A stretch of DNA of 64,000 bases from Bacteroidaceae bacterium (GTDB taxonomy: Bacteria; Bacteroidota; Bacteroidia; Bacteroidales; Bacteroidaceae), in NCBI GenBank assembly GCA_017540585.1, contig JAFYAT010000119.1, forward strand, positions 1 through 64,000, in the 5' to 3' direction. Positions 1-9,401 of the stretch are shown here, one piece after another (position 1 is the first letter of the stretch; every line of letters starts with the position of its first letter). The notes under the pieces were generated by a model that saw nothing but the letters and a program-made list of their open reading frames with translations, was not told the DNA's origin and did no database searches. The position numbers and the translations under genes are program-made.

Positions 1-771
1 CTGTTCGGTTGCAGTAGCGTTGCTGTAGCCGTGTTGTTCGGGGAATACAACAGCATATTCCAGATTGGTATTGTATGGGGACTGGGCGTCACACTCGCCA
101 TCTTCCTCACGCGCAACATCTGTTGCGCACACCTCAATCCAGCCGTATCTGTTGCCATGGTTGTGGGCGGAAGGATGAAGGCAAGGCTTTTGCCATCGTA
201 CCTGCTGGCACAATTCACGGGAGCAATACTTGCAGGACTGATGCTCTTCATATTGTTCTCACCATCCATCGAACAATATGAGCTGGCAAATGGCATAGTC
301 AGAGGGGCAGAAGGGTCTGTACGCACCGCAAGCATGTTCGGTGAGTTCTACCCAAACCCTGGCGATACGCTCGCAGTCGTGAGTCTCCCTCTTGCCATCC
401 TTGCTGAAGGATTCGGTACATTCCTCCTTGCCCTGTTCATCTTCGGACTGACCGAGGACTGCAACGTGGGTCGCCCTTCGTCCGACCTTCAGCCGTTGTT
501 TATCGGCTTGACGGTATCAAGCATCATCTTCTTCATTGCACCCCTCACTCAGGCAGGTCTCAATCCTGCCCGCGACTTCGGTCCACGCATCGTGGCATAC
601 TTTGCAGGATGGGGCAGCGAGGCTCTGCCTGATGACGTAGGTGGATGGTTCTGGGTATATATCCTCGCACCTGTGGTGGGTGCATCCCTTGCGGCATTAT
701 TCTTCAAGCACATACTTGAACCTATAAATAACAAAAACAATCGTCAATGTGATTGCGGATGCACGAAATAA
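1..771 (+). CDS. MIP-family aquaporin/glycerol facilitator, 5' end outside window
   Basis: The reading frame is open from base 1, so the true start lies upstream and about 256 C-terminal codons are visible. Both signature half-helix motifs are present: NPA in HLNPAVS near visible residue 46 and NPAR in GLNPARDFGP near residue 188. Hydrophobic membrane segments lie between and around them. This supports an inner-membrane water or small-solute channel; the solute cannot be told from sequence. The C-terminus ends in a cysteine-rich tail (QCDCGCTK), unusual for the family. The stop codon lies three bases upstream of the following GTPase's ATG at 774, so the two are probably co-transcribed. A GTG at 31 is an internal codon, because upstream codons continue the conserved FGCSSVAVAV segment. 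Confidence 0.9.
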   Translation: MFGCSSVAVAVLFGEYNSIFQIGIVWGLGVTLAIFLTRNICCAHLNPAVSVAMVVGGRMKARLLPSYLLAQFTGAILAGLMLFILFSPSIEQYELANGIVRGAEGSVRTASMFGEFYPNPGDTLAVVSLPLAILAEGFGTFLLALFIFGLTEDCNVGRPSSDLQPLFIGLTVSSIIFFIAPLTQAGLNPARDFGPRIVAYFAGWGSEALPDDVGGWFWVYILAPVVGASLAALFFKHILEPINNKNNRQCDCGCTK

Positions 772-773
772 AT

Positions 774-1856
774 ATGAAACAGACAAGACTTATAATCGTA
801 GGTGGTTTTCTTGGAGCAGGAAAGACCACACTCATCTGGGAAGTGGCACGGAGACTGATGGCTAAGGGTATGCGTGTAGGATTGATAACCAACGACCAGG
901 CACCCGAACTGGTTGACAGCCAACTGCTGAGACATGCAGACCTGAAGGTGGCCGAGGTGGCTGGCAGCTGCTTCTGCTGTAACTTTGACGGCTTCATCAG
1001 CGCAATAAAGTCACTTCAGAACAATGTTGATGCAGACGTCATCCTTGCCGAACCTGTAGGCAGCTGTGCCGACCTTACAGCCACAATCATACGCCCTCTG
1101 AAAAGATACCACAACACAGACACAATCGTATCACCCCTCACGGTCCTTTCCGACCCTGCACGACTCAAGTCCATCGTGTATGGAGGCAATGCAGGGCTTC
1201 ATGAGGATGCTGCCTACATCTACCGCAAGCAGCTGGAAGAGAGTGACCTCATCCTGATAACCAAGACTGACACACTCAGCGACGAGGAACTTGACAAACT
1301 CAAGAAGGATGCACATGCCTGTTTCCCTCACACAAAGATAATGAGTGCAAGTGCCCAGAACGGCACGGGTGTGGCAGAATGGTTTGAGGATGTGGCAAAC
1401 CGTCAAGGTGAAGGAACAAGGATTCTTGATATCGACTACGACAAGTATGCCCATGGCGAGGCTGTGCTCGGATGGCTCAACGGCACGGTAGCCCTGACAG
1501 GCAAGGATGCCGACTGGGACGCTCTCCTGAGGGACATCATGAACGGTATAGCCGAGGCAGTCAGGAAGGAGAAACTGAGAGTGGGGCACATAAAGGTTAT
1601 TGCAGAGAACGGCAAGCAATATGCCGTGGGTAACATAACGGGTGATGTGTCAACACTCCAGTTCCGCGGCTCGGCAGGAACAGGCGACAACATGAAGCTC
1701 ATCATCAACGCCCGTGTGGAGACCACGCCCGAACATCTTGACGCTCTCGTGAAGGATGTCCTCGTGAATGCCATCAACGGACGATACGATGACGAGATTC
1801 TTGCATGGCGATACCTCATGCCAGGACGACCAAATCCAACACACAGAATTATATAA
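774..1856 (+). CDS. CobW/COG0523-family metal-binding GTPase
   Basis: G3E-family P-loop GTPase. The N-terminus has a Walker A motif (GGFLGAGKTT, about residues 10-19), and the CxCC motif of the COG0523 metallochaperone group is present as C66-F-C68-C69. Known relatives deliver or insert zinc, nickel or cobalt, or support corrinoid enzymes. I chose ATG 774 because it starts just before the P-loop strand; an in-frame ATG at 759 and a TTG at 753 would overlap the aquaporin gene. The C-terminal half is not the typical CobW_C domain that I could recognise, so substrate is uncertain. Its tight linkage to a membrane channel suggests a shared uptake or cofactor role, which is inference. Confidence 0.85.
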   Translation: MKQTRLIIVGGFLGAGKTTLIWEVARRLMAKGMRVGLITNDQAPELVDSQLLRHADLKVAEVAGSCFCCNFDGFISAIKSLQNNVDADVILAEPVGSCADLTATIIRPLKRYHNTDTIVSPLTVLSDPARLKSIVYGGNAGLHEDAAYIYRKQLEESDLILITKTDTLSDEELDKLKKDAHACFPHTKIMSASAQNGTGVAEWFEDVANRQGEGTRILDIDYDKYAHGEAVLGWLNGTVALTGKDADWDALLRDIMNGIAEAVRKEKLRVGHIKVIAENGKQYAVGNITGDVSTLQFRGSAGTGDNMKLIINARVETTPEHLDALVKDVLVNAINGRYDDEILAWRYLMPGRPNPTHRII

Positions 1857-2132
1857 ATTAAGAATTAAGAGTTAAGAATTAAGATTTAAGATTTAAACGC
1901 AAAGAGCACAGAGAACTCGCAGGAAGGCCCCCAAGGGAGAGTGAAAAGTGAATAGTGAAAAATCAAGTTTACTCATTCGCTATTTCTTTTCAACACAGAG
2001 AACACAGAGAACTCGCAGGAAAGCCGGGATAGGGGGCCTTTCTCTGAGTTCTCTGTGTTCTCTGTGTTGAAAAACTTTAAGCAAATAGTGTAAAATATAT
2101 TTTTAACTTTTAATTTTTAATTTTTAACTCTT
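1857..2132. repeat. Intergenic repeat block with perfect 24-bp inverted repeat
   Basis: The gap between the convergent COG0523 and cysK genes holds no gene. It contains runs of AAGAATTAAG/TTTTTAATTTTTAACT type, plus a perfect 24-bp inverted repeat of the CACAGAG family: left arm 1991-2014, right arm 2046-2069. The transcript would fold into a long hairpin, which may act as a bidirectional terminator. The same CACAGAG family recurs in several other gaps of the window (3204-3295, 5824-5857, 16215-16293, 35291-35320, 45560-45650). Confidence 0.8.
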
Positions 2133-3077
2133 TTAGAGTGGGTAGTTCTCGAAGTCGTAGAGGACGGTGCTGAGGTAGCGTTCGCCTGTGTCTGGGAGGA
2201 GAACGACGATGCGCTTGCCCTTGTTCTCAGGGAGCTTTGCAATCTGTGTTGCTGCGTATGCTGCTGCACCTGAGCTGATACCTACGAGGAGACCTTCTGT
2301 TGCAGCAAGCTTGCGGCTTGTGAGGATGGCAGCATCGTTAGGTGCCTTGAATATCTCATCCACCGCGTCACGGTTGAATGTCTTTGGCACGAATCCTGCA
2401 CCGATACCCTGTATCTTGTGGCTTCCTGCTGGCTCGCCTGAGAGTACGGCTGATGTCTCTGGCTCTACGGCGATAATCTTCACGTTAGGGTTGAGTTCCT
2501 TGAGACGCTTGCCCACACCTGATATTGTTCCGCCTGTACCTACACCTGCTACGAAGATGTCAATCTTGCCGTCTGTGTCGCGCCATATCTCTTCGGCTGT
2601 TGTGGCATAGTGGATGGCTGGGTTGGCTGGGTTCTCAAACTGCTGTGGGATGACTGAGCCAGGGATGCTGTCACGAAGCTCGATAGCCTTGGCGATAGCG
2701 CCCTTCATACCCTCTGAACCTGGAGTGAGGACTACCTGTGCGCCGTATGCCTTCACGAGGTTTCTGCGCTCGATGGACATGGTCTCAGGCATTGTGAGGA
2801 TAAGCTTGTAGCCACGTACAGCGCTTACGAATGCAAGTCCCACACCTGTGTTACCGCTTGTAGGCTCGATGATTGTTGCGCCCGGCTTGATTATGCCGTC
2901 CTTCTCAGCCTGAAGAATCATGTTGAAGGCTATACGGTCCTTTGCGCTGCCTGCAGGGTTGAAATACTCGAGTTTTGCTGTTATAGGTGTGATACCTTCT
3001 TTCTGTGAGTAAGAGTTAAGCTCCAGGAGTGGAGTGTTACCGATAAGGTCGGTAAGCTGTTTTGCGATCTTTGCCAT
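2133..3077 (-). CDS. cysK: Cysteine synthase A (O-acetylserine sulfhydrylase)
   Basis: A 314-residue PLP enzyme of the fold-type II family that makes L-cysteine from O-acetylserine and sulfide in the cytoplasm. Seen directly: the PLP lysine in GSAKDRIA (K46), the substrate loop TSGNTG (residues 73-78), and a phosphate-binding GVGTGGT segment near residue 180. Length is normal for CysK, without the C-terminal CBS domains of cystathionine beta-synthase. The ATG at 3077 gives the usual [17 protein letters not shown] start. A -7 box (CAAAATTA read on the plus strand, 3340-3347) lies 263 bp upstream, so the mRNA probably has a long leader made of repeats. With metY at 7294-8580 this window carries two sulfur-assimilation enzymes, not in one operon. 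Confidence 0.95.
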   Translation of the reverse strand: MAKIAKQLTDLIGNTPLLELNSYSQKEGITPITAKLEYFNPAGSAKDRIAFNMILQAEKDGIIKPGATIIEPTSGNTGVGLAFVSAVRGYKLILTMPETMSIERRNLVKAYGAQVVLTPGSEGMKGAIAKAIELRDSIPGSVIPQQFENPANPAIHYATTAEEIWRDTDGKIDIFVAGVGTGGTISGVGKRLKELNPNVKIIAVEPETSAVLSGEPAGSHKIQGIGAGFVPKTFNRDAVDEIFKAPNDAAILTSRKLAATEGLLVGISSGAAAYAATQIAKLPENKGKRIVVLLPDTGERYLSTVLYDFENYPL

Positions 3078-3338
3078 AGTTTTATGTGAGTTTTTAAGTT
3101 TGTGAGTTTTTGAGTTTTTAAGTTTTTGAGTTTTTTAGTTCTCGCGGAGAGTGAGTTTTTGAGTTTTTAAGTTTGTGAGTTCTCGCAGTGGTGAGTGTTT
3201 TTTCAACACAGAGAGCACAGAGAAAGCAGAGTACTTGCTAATTCTTAAATCTTAATTTTTCTGAGTCCTCTGAGGACTCCGTGTTCTCTGTGTTGTAAAT
3301 CCACTCTTCTTCGGAGCCCTCTTCTCTGTTTTCACGAT
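3078..3338 (-). repeat. Repeat-rich leader of cysK
   Basis: Between the probable cysK promoter and its start codon lie GAGTTTTTAAGTTTTT 8-bp-period runs (about 3090-3182) and a CACAGAG-family inverted repeat (arms at about 3204-3230 and 3264-3295). No gene is seen. The block would be transcribed as the cysK 5' leader if the -7 box at 3340-3347 is real. Confidence 0.6.
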
Positions 3339-3339
3339 G

Positions 3340-3347
3340 CAAAATTA
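3340..3347 (-). promoter_or_regulatory. Candidate Bacteroidetes -7 box for cysK
   Basis: CAAAATTA on the plus strand is TAATTTTG on the coding strand, a match to the TAnnTTTG consensus. No clear TTTG -33 box was found at the expected distance, so this is a weak call. Confidence 0.4.
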
Positions 3348-3562
3348 TGTTTTTGTCGTGATATGAAAAAACATTTGTGGCATAAATGTTGTCAATATAC
3401 CACATCTATGGTATGCGTTTTTCGGGTGTTGTACCATGACGATGGGAAGTATTGTGAGTGTCAATAAATATTAGTTGGCTTTGTTGCTTGTAACTCGGCA
3501 AAAAAGATGTAATTTTGCAAGCGGCAATATTAGTGCCGATAATCTTTTTTCGCACCAAAGGT

Positions 3563-3678
3563 GCGGACGAAGAAAAAAACGATAAAAACAAGAAAAAACA
3601 TTTTTAAAACATTCTTTTTCTCAGAATCTCGGTTTTTAATTGTTTTTATAGGTTTTTACTTGTTTTTTCTTCGTCCGC
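3563..3678. repeat. 16-bp perfect inverted repeat flanking an AT-rich core
   Basis: Arms GCGGACGAAGAAAAAA (3563-3578) and its exact complement (3663-3678) enclose 84 bp of AT-rich sequence. The block lies just before the patatin-like gene and downstream of nothing on the plus strand. No protein-coding potential is seen. It could be a small non-coding element or a recombination remnant. Confidence 0.6.
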
Positions 3679-3718
3679 GCGCATGCGCGATATTTGGGAT
3701 AATAGATTGTGACGTTAT

Positions 3719-5767
3719 ATGAATAGATTCTTTAGATACATACTCTTTGGATTGCTTTGTGCGCTGTTCTTACTTCCTACTGATGCTTCGGCTCAGCGTA
3801 GGGGTAGGCGCAAGAAGGTGGCTGTGGTGCTCAGCGGTGGCGGCGCAAAGGGTGTTGCCCACGTGAGTGCGCTGAAGGTCATCGAGGAAGCGGGCATTCC
3901 TATTGACATTATTGTGGGTACGAGTATGGGCTCCATCGTGGGTGGCTTGTACTGTTCGGGCTATACCACGCATCAGCTTGACAGCATCGTGCGTGCGCAG
4001 AACTGGGCTTTGCTCCTGACGGACGGTCAGGAACGTAGCCAGAAGAGCATGTATTCACGTCAGCTGGAGGATCGTTATGTGGTGAGTGCAACCTTTGACA
4101 AGAGCCCTTTTGAGGTTATCGAGGGAGGACTGCTCAAGGGCAACAATATAGGCAGGTTCTTCTCCGAGCTTACGGCTGACCATCTTGACAGTATGTCGTA
4201 CAGCAAGCTGCCAATCCCTTTTGCGTGTGTGGCTACGGACATCGTCTCTGGCAACGAGATTGTGATGCGTTCAGGCATCCTTGCCGAGAGTATGCGCTCA
4301 AGTATGGCTATACCGGGTGTGTTCCCGCCAATCAAGAAGAACGGCATGGTACTTGTGGACGGAGGTCTCGTCAACAACTATCCCGTGGATGTGGCACGAC
4401 GCATGGGTGCTGATGTCGTCATCGGCGTAGATGTGACGGACAAGCATAAGACGGCAGAGCAGATAAACAGTACGGGCGAGGTGCTCCTGCGTATCCTCGA
4501 TGTCATCTGTTCCAATAAATATAAGGAAAACGTGGAAAAGACCGACGTGCACATCAACGTGAATGTCAACGGCTATTCGTCTGCCAGCTTCTCCAAGGTG
4601 GCTATCGACACGCTCCTTGAACGTGGCAACATGGCTGCACGTGAGAAGTGGGACGAACTGCTAAGCCTGAAGGAACACCTCGGACGTATAGAGCCTCTTG
4701 CCGTACGCAAGCCTAAGATACTTGATGCCGATACGGTAGTCACACCTGTGGCATCCATATATAACGACCATCCTAATGCCAGCTTCATCGGATTTGGAGC
4801 GCGATTCGACAACGAGGAACTTGCAACGCTCCTCCTTGGCGGCTCGTATGAGTTCAACCATAAGCGTAAGGCACGTGCAGGCTTTGAGCTCCGTCTCGGA
4901 AAGCGTATGTATGGCAAGCTCAGGTTCGAGTTCAACCCTTGGGGCGAATGGACGATAGGAGCACGCTATCAGCATACGTCCAACGATACCAAGGTGTATA
5001 ACAATGGTGACCACATGGCAACGCTCGACTATTACGACGAGTCGTTCCGTCTGTCTTTCCGCCGTTCATGGCACAAGATGCTCGTGGCATTCGGTGCCGA
5101 CTGGAACTACAGCCATTACAACAATCTTCTTCGTCAGACCGACTGGATAGATTTTGTACAGACAAGGGAGAATGACCGTAGCTTCAGCTACTTTGCCAAT
5201 ATAGCATTCGACTCACAGGATGCCTCTGTCATGCCTCGCAGGGGTATGAAGTGGACTCTCCGTTATACGCTCTTCACGGACAATATGCACGAGTACAATG
5301 GCGGTCTGCCTCTCCATATCGTTGAGGGCTATTTCGAGGCAGCATTACCTGTGTCACGCAAGTTCACGCTCATGCCGTCCGTGGCAGGACGTCTGTTGCC
5401 AAACCGTAATACGCATCTCAATAATCTTAACGTGATAGGCGGAATAGACACCTACGGCCACTACATGGAGCATCAGATTCCTTTTGCTGGAGTGAACCAC
5501 ATACAGATTGTTCCGAATAACATTCTTGTGCTCGGAATGAGGGTGCGTCACAACGTGACCACCAACAACTATATGTTCGGTATTGCCAACTATGCCCTTG
5601 CAGGCAATGCTCTCGAAAAGATTGTTACGGTCAACTCCACCAATATGTATGGTGCAGCCATAGGATACGGATACAAGTCTCCTATCGGACCTATCGAGTT
5701 CAACCTGAACTGGAGCAACATAACCGAATCCGTCGGAGCATTCCTGAATATTGGATATATGTTTTAG
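3719..5767 (+). CDS. Patatin-like phospholipase with C-terminal outer-membrane barrel
   Basis: A 682-residue secreted protein. Residues 1-25 form a signal peptide ending in DASAQ. A patatin/RssA domain follows, with the oxyanion loop GGGAKG (about 40-45), the nucleophile elbow GTSMG (S69) and the second dyad residue in VDGG (D214). From about residue 350 to the end the sequence alternates aromatic and polar residues and resembles a BamA/Omp85-type beta barrel, ending in an aromatic residue (GYMF). This domain order matches patatin-barrel proteins related to the type Vd PlpD group, which act on phospholipids at the cell surface or outside. All catalytic motifs are intact. The ATG at 3719 is the only start that includes the signal peptide. 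Confidence 0.9.
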   Translation: MNRFFRYILFGLLCALFLLPTDASAQRRGRRKKVAVVLSGGGAKGVAHVSALKVIEEAGIPIDIIVGTSMGSIVGGLYCSGYTTHQLDSIVRAQNWALLLTDGQERSQKSMYSRQLEDRYVVSATFDKSPFEVIEGGLLKGNNIGRFFSELTADHLDSMSYSKLPIPFACVATDIVSGNEIVMRSGILAESMRSSMAIPGVFPPIKKNGMVLVDGGLVNNYPVDVARRMGADVVIGVDVTDKHKTAEQINSTGEVLLRILDVICSNKYKENVEKTDVHINVNVNGYSSASFSKVAIDTLLERGNMAAREKWDELLSLKEHLGRIEPLAVRKPKILDADTVVTPVASIYNDHPNASFIGFGARFDNEELATLLLGGSYEFNHKRKARAGFELRLGKRMYGKLRFEFNPWGEWTIGARYQHTSNDTKVYNNGDHMATLDYYDESFRLSFRRSWHKMLVAFGADWNYSHYNNLLRQTDWIDFVQTRENDRSFSYFANIAFDSQDASVMPRRGMKWTLRYTLFTDNMHEYNGGLPLHIVEGYFEAALPVSRKFTLMPSVAGRLLPNRNTHLNNLNVIGGIDTYGHYMEHQIPFAGVNHIQIVPNNILVLGMRVRHNVTTNNYMFGIANYALAGNALEKIVTVNSTNMYGAAIGYGYKSPIGPIEFNLNWSNITESVGAFLNIGYMF

Positions 5768-6105
5768 CCCCCCGACCCCCGAAGGGGGCGGCCATCCGGG
5801 CAAAATCATTTTTAATTAAAATGGCATTCTCTGTGACCTCAGTGTCCTCTGTGTTGAAAAAAAATTTTTATTAGCCTTAGACCTCCATCCCCCCACTTAA
5901 CCGGAGGCCGCCAAAAGAGTTCAAAGTTCAGAGTTATGGGTTATGAGTTGTGAGTTGTGAGCCGGCTTAACTTTTAACTTTTAATTTTTAACTTTTAACT
6001 CCGAAGGTCGGGGGCCTTCTCTCTGTGTCCTCTGTGCCCTCTGTGTTTCAAAAAAAGAATGTTTTTCTAATTGGCACCTTGAGCGCACGAAAGAATCTGA
6101 CTTGA
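5768..6105. repeat. Intergenic repeats after the patatin gene
   Basis: The gap begins with a GC-rich hairpin (CCCCCGAAGGGGG core, 5768-5798) that may terminate the patatin transcript and is nearly identical to the outer arms of the palindrome at 45490-45738. CACAGAG-family strings on the opposite strand (5824-5857, 6013-6053) and AACTTTTAATTTTTAAC runs follow. No gene is seen. Confidence 0.65.
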
Positions 6106-7188
6106 ATGAATATTATAAACTACATACGAAGGAGTAATCAAGGCTTCTCCCCTTGGGTTGGGCTCTTCTTTTTTTTTCTTTTCCTTTCCTTGCCAGTCAT
6201 GGCAGACAACAACGTAATGCTTCGCAAGCAACAGAATCTGGCGAAGTGGAATATCGCTGGTGCCAACTATAGCGGTATAACGCATATAGGTGGAACACAT
6301 TATGCTGTGGTGGACGATAAGGATGCCAGGCACACATTCAGGATTTTCTCGTTTGACATAGATTCGTTGAAGGGTAAAGTCAGGGAGGCTTCACTCGTTG
6401 ACGAGGTCGGTGGTGAGCATAGCGTGAGCGATGCCGAAGGTATTGCGTATGTGCCAGGCCGAGAGACGTTGTTTGTTTCGGATGAGGCAAACCAGCGTGT
6501 GGTGGAATACACGACGGAGGGAGAGCCAACGGGTAGGGAATTTGCCGTACCTGAGGAGTTCGGCAAAGATGCCATATACGGCAACTATGGCTTTGAGGCT
6601 CTTGCTTACTCCAAGAAAGACCATTGTCTGTGGACAACGACGGAGCATACTCTAAAGGCAGATGGCAATATGACTGTGCCTGGAGACACAACAGGTTGTA
6701 TGCTTCGTCTTGTCTCGTTCGACGACAAGACCATGAAGCCTCTGCACCAGTATGCCTACCGCATGGATGCACCACGTGCAAAGAAAAAGGGCAGAAACTA
6801 TGCCTACGGAGTCTCTGCCCTTTGCTGCCTTGATGATGGTAGCCTATTAGTGCTTGAACGTGAGTTCTATGTGGCGAAGCGATACTTGGGAAGTTGGGTA
6901 CGACACAGGATTTATCGTGTCGCACCGTCTCAATCCCAACAAATAGAATCACTTCATGAAATACCAGTTGATGTATGCATGAACAAGACACTTGTTGCCG
7001 AGTTCTGCACCCGTCTCAATGTGATAAAGCATAACCTTGCCAACTATGAGGGGATGTGTCTGGGTCCACGTCTTGCGGATGGACGCCAGACACTAATCCT
7101 CATCTCTGATTCACAAAAAAACTACGGCAATCGCCTTTATCACATAAAAGACTACGTAAGAGTCATTTTAATTAGGAATGAGGAATGA
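6106..7188 (+). CDS. Secreted esterase-like phytase-family protein
   Basis: A 360-residue protein with an N-terminal hydrophobic signal (about residues 15-34, ending VMADN). The body resembles the 'esterase-like activity of phytase' family (beta-propeller fold): SDAEGIAYVPG, LFVSDEANQRVVEY, YGFEALAYS, SLLVLEREF and NYEGMCLGPRL are typical repeated acidic blade motifs. Substrate is unknown; family members have been linked to phosphate-ester or general esterase activity. It stands alone on the plus strand, separated from neighbours by repeats. The start is the first ATG giving a complete signal sequence. Confidence 0.75.
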   Translation: MNIINYIRRSNQGFSPWVGLFFFFLFLSLPVMADNNVMLRKQQNLAKWNIAGANYSGITHIGGTHYAVVDDKDARHTFRIFSFDIDSLKGKVREASLVDEVGGEHSVSDAEGIAYVPGRETLFVSDEANQRVVEYTTEGEPTGREFAVPEEFGKDAIYGNYGFEALAYSKKDHCLWTTTEHTLKADGNMTVPGDTTGCMLRLVSFDDKTMKPLHQYAYRMDAPRAKKKGRNYAYGVSALCCLDDGSLLVLEREFYVAKRYLGSWVRHRIYRVAPSQSQQIESLHEIPVDVCMNKTLVAEFCTRLNVIKHNLANYEGMCLGPRLADGRQTLILISDSQKNYGNRLYHIKDYVRVILIRNEE

Positions 7189-7293
7189 GTAATTAGGAAT
7201 GCTTTCCTCATCGCTCATATTCATATACCTGTTTTCAAAATGGATGTTTGACGCATTAGCCACCCTCCCTTGTGGGAGGATGGGGGCGTGCTA

Positions 7294-8580
7294 TTAAATT
7301 GCGTCAAGCGCCTGTTTGAGGTCGTCAATAATGTCGTCGATATGCTCAACACCGATAGAGAGACGTACTGTAGAAGGAGTGATGTGCTGCTCAGCAAGTT
7401 CCTCTGGAGAGAGCTGTGAGTGTGTTGTGGTGTATGGATGTATGACGAGAGACTTCACGTCTGCCACGTTAGCGAGGAGAGAGAATATCTTGAGGTTGTC
7501 GATGAACTTCCATGCATCGTCCTGACTACCGTTAATCTCGAATGTGAAGATGCTGCCGGCTCCCTTAGGGAAGAACTTCTTGTAGAGCTCGTGGTCTTTG
7601 TGTGAAGGAAGTGCAGGGTGTGACACACTCATTACCTTTGGATGCTTTGAGAGAAAGTCAACAACCTTGAGGGCATTCTCCACGTGACGCTCTATGCGTA
7701 GTGGGAGAGACTCTACACCCTGAAGGAGAATCCATGCGTTGAATGGAGATATCGTCGCACCTGTGTCACGAAGGATGACAGCACGGATACGAGTCACGAA
7801 GGCTGCAGCACCTGCTACGTCTGCAAAGACTGCACCATGATATGATGGGTCTGGCTTTGCAAGGGTAGGGTACTTGTCGGCATTAGCCTTGAAGTCAAAC
7901 TTACCTGCATCAACGATTACACCACCGAGTGAAGAACCGTGACCGCCGAGGAACTTTGTTGCAGAGTGAACCACAACGTCTGCTCCGTGCTCGATTGGAC
8001 GGATGAGTACTGGTGTTCCGAATGTGTTATCTACGATGAGAAGCGTGTTGTGCTTGTGTGCTATCTCTGCTATTGCGTCTAAGTTTGTGATGTCTGAGTT
8101 CGGATTACCGAATGTCTCTACATATACAGCCTTTGTGTTAGGTCGGATGGCTGCTTCAAGGGCTTTGAGGTCATTCACATTTACGATGGTATAGTCAACA
8201 CCCTGAGTGCTCAATGTGTGAGTAATAAGGTTGTATGAACCACCATAGAGATTATCAGCTGCCACGATGTGGTCACCGTTCTGTGCGATATTCTGAAGAG
8301 CGTAAGTCACGGCAGCTGCACCAGATGCTACGGCAAGACCTGCTACACCTCCTTCGAGAGCTGCCACACGGTCTTCAAATACACCCTGAGTAGAGTTTGT
8401 GAGACGGCCGTATATGTTGCCTGCATCACGAAGTCCGAAACGGTCAGCTGCGTGCTTTGCATTGTGGAATACGTATGATGCTGTCTGATAGATTGGTACT
8501 GCACGTGAATCTGTTGCTGGATCTGCATTTTCCTGTCCTACATGGAGTGCGAGTGTTTCGAGATGAAGTTTCTTTGCCAT
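7294..8580 (-). CDS. metY: O-acetylhomoserine/O-acetylserine sulfhydrylase (MetY type)
   Basis: A PLP enzyme of the Cys/Met metabolism family that forms homocysteine from O-acetylhomoserine and sulfide. Seen: the N-terminal LALHVGQE and NIYGRLTNST motifs, the PLP lysine in HSATKFLGGHG, and the C-terminal STVRLSIGVEHIDDIIDDL motif. From the ATG at 8580 it is 428 residues, the usual family length (MAKKLHLETLALHVGQ). The frame stays open to an in-frame ATG at 8661 and another start at 8736, which would add a basic, low-complexity extension not typical of the family. I prefer 8580, but the extension is not excluded. The leader contains repeats and a hairpin. Confidence 0.92.
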   Translation of the reverse strand: MAKKLHLETLALHVGQENADPATDSRAVPIYQTASYVFHNAKHAADRFGLRDAGNIYGRLTNSTQGVFEDRVAALEGGVAGLAVASGAAAVTYALQNIAQNGDHIVAADNLYGGSYNLITHTLSTQGVDYTIVNVNDLKALEAAIRPNTKAVYVETFGNPNSDITNLDAIAEIAHKHNTLLIVDNTFGTPVLIRPIEHGADVVVHSATKFLGGHGSSLGGVIVDAGKFDFKANADKYPTLAKPDPSYHGAVFADVAGAAAFVTRIRAVILRDTGATISPFNAWILLQGVESLPLRIERHVENALKVVDFLSKHPKVMSVSHPALPSHKDHELYKKFFPKGAGSIFTFEINGSQDDAWKFIDNLKIFSLLANVADVKSLVIHPYTTTHSQLSPEELAEQHITPSTVRLSIGVEHIDDIIDDLKQALDAI

Positions 8581-8857
8581 AGTCGTATCTGTTTTTGAAT
8601 TGTTAATAATATTTTCTTTCTCTGTGCCGAAAAGGCTTTTTAATAAATCTGTTACTTTCATTTTTTTTATTTTTAACTTTGTCTTGGAAATATGCTTTGG
8701 CCTTGATTGCATCCTCCCCTCAGCCTGTATGTTCATACCGGAGTTAACAGATAAGAGTTAACAGTTAAAAGTTGGGTCGAGAAGTTTGAAGTTCCTGTAA
8801 TCTACACCGTATGTGTGTAATCTCCATTTTTTAACTTTTAATTTTTAACTTTTAACT

Positions 8858-8886
8858 CTTGCATTATGAAGCATGAGTAATGCAAG
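8858..8886 (-). promoter_or_regulatory. Leader hairpin upstream of metY
   Basis: A perfect 9-bp stem (CTTGCATTA, 8858-8866, pairing with 8878-8886) lies about 40 nt downstream of the candidate -7 box of metY and would be in its 5' leader. It could be a regulatory or stabilising hairpin. I could not match it to a named riboswitch. Confidence 0.4.
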
Positions 8887-8926
8887 TCGTGGGGGGCCGT
8901 CCTTTTCTTTTTTCCTTTTGACGCTG

Positions 8927-8934
8927 CAAAGTTA
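8927..8934 (-). promoter_or_regulatory. Candidate -7 box for metY
   Basis: CAAAGTTA on the plus strand reads TAACTTTG on the coding strand, a full consensus match. A CTTGG about 20 bp further upstream could serve as a weak -33 box. It implies a leader of about 340 nt before the start at 8580. Confidence 0.5.
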
Positions 8935-9183
8935 CGGCTGTTAGAAATATTTACCAAGAAGAATATGTGATAAAGGATAAACTTTCTTTGAAACGTTCTT
9001 TTTGCAGAAACTCTATTCTGTATTATACCATATTCCGTAGTGTTTGATAGACGTTTATTCTTCTTGCAGCCAAATACCGCAGAAAAACACTTGAATTTCC
9101 GCATTTTTTTAGTCGTTTCTTCGCCGTTTGTCCGTTGTTTCTCTGCTAATCCTCCGCTATTCCTCTGCTATTTCTCTGCTAAA

Positions 9184-9238
9184 TAGCGGAGTCATAGCGG
9201 ACTCATAGCGAAGTCATAACGGAGTCATAGCGGAGTCA
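9184..9238. repeat. Five tandem 11-bp repeats (TAGCGGAGTCA)
   Basis: Five contiguous 11-bp units with at most one change each from TAGCGGAGTCA. Directly upstream (about 9145-9183) the complementary motif (CTCTGCTATT, CTCCGCTATT) also recurs at 11-bp spacing, so the block can fold back on itself. It lies in a 1.35-kb gap without recognised genes. Confidence 0.85.
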
Positions 9239-9335
9239 CGACCTTGGCATGATGAAGAAACTGACTTGCATAATATGGTATGCAAGCGTCAATACCAAAA
9301 GGAATATCGCCCCTCATGTTTTGTCCTAAACTTCA

Positions 9336-9401
9336 TAGTCAGTACTTAGTCTATAGTTAGTCTATACTTCGTCAGTACTTTGACTATACTTTAACTGTAC
9401 T
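9336..9401. repeat. Six tandem 11-bp repeats (TAGTCAGTACT family)
   Basis: Six contiguous 11-bp units related to TAGTCAGTACT. Read on the other strand this is the AGTACTGACTA family also seen at 15131-15152, 25088-25142 and 60415-60469. The flanking TGTCCTAAACTTCATAGTC is the complement of sequence at about 60463-60483, so the flank is shared as well. Confidence 0.85.

Noticed and set aside
3406..3591. Minus-strand 61-codon frame before the patatin gene
   Set aside because: Low-complexity translation across the 16-bp inverted repeat arm.
8740..8926. Possible SAM-type riboswitch in the metY leader
   Set aside because: Only one simple hairpin and repeats were found; no conserved riboswitch core could be traced.
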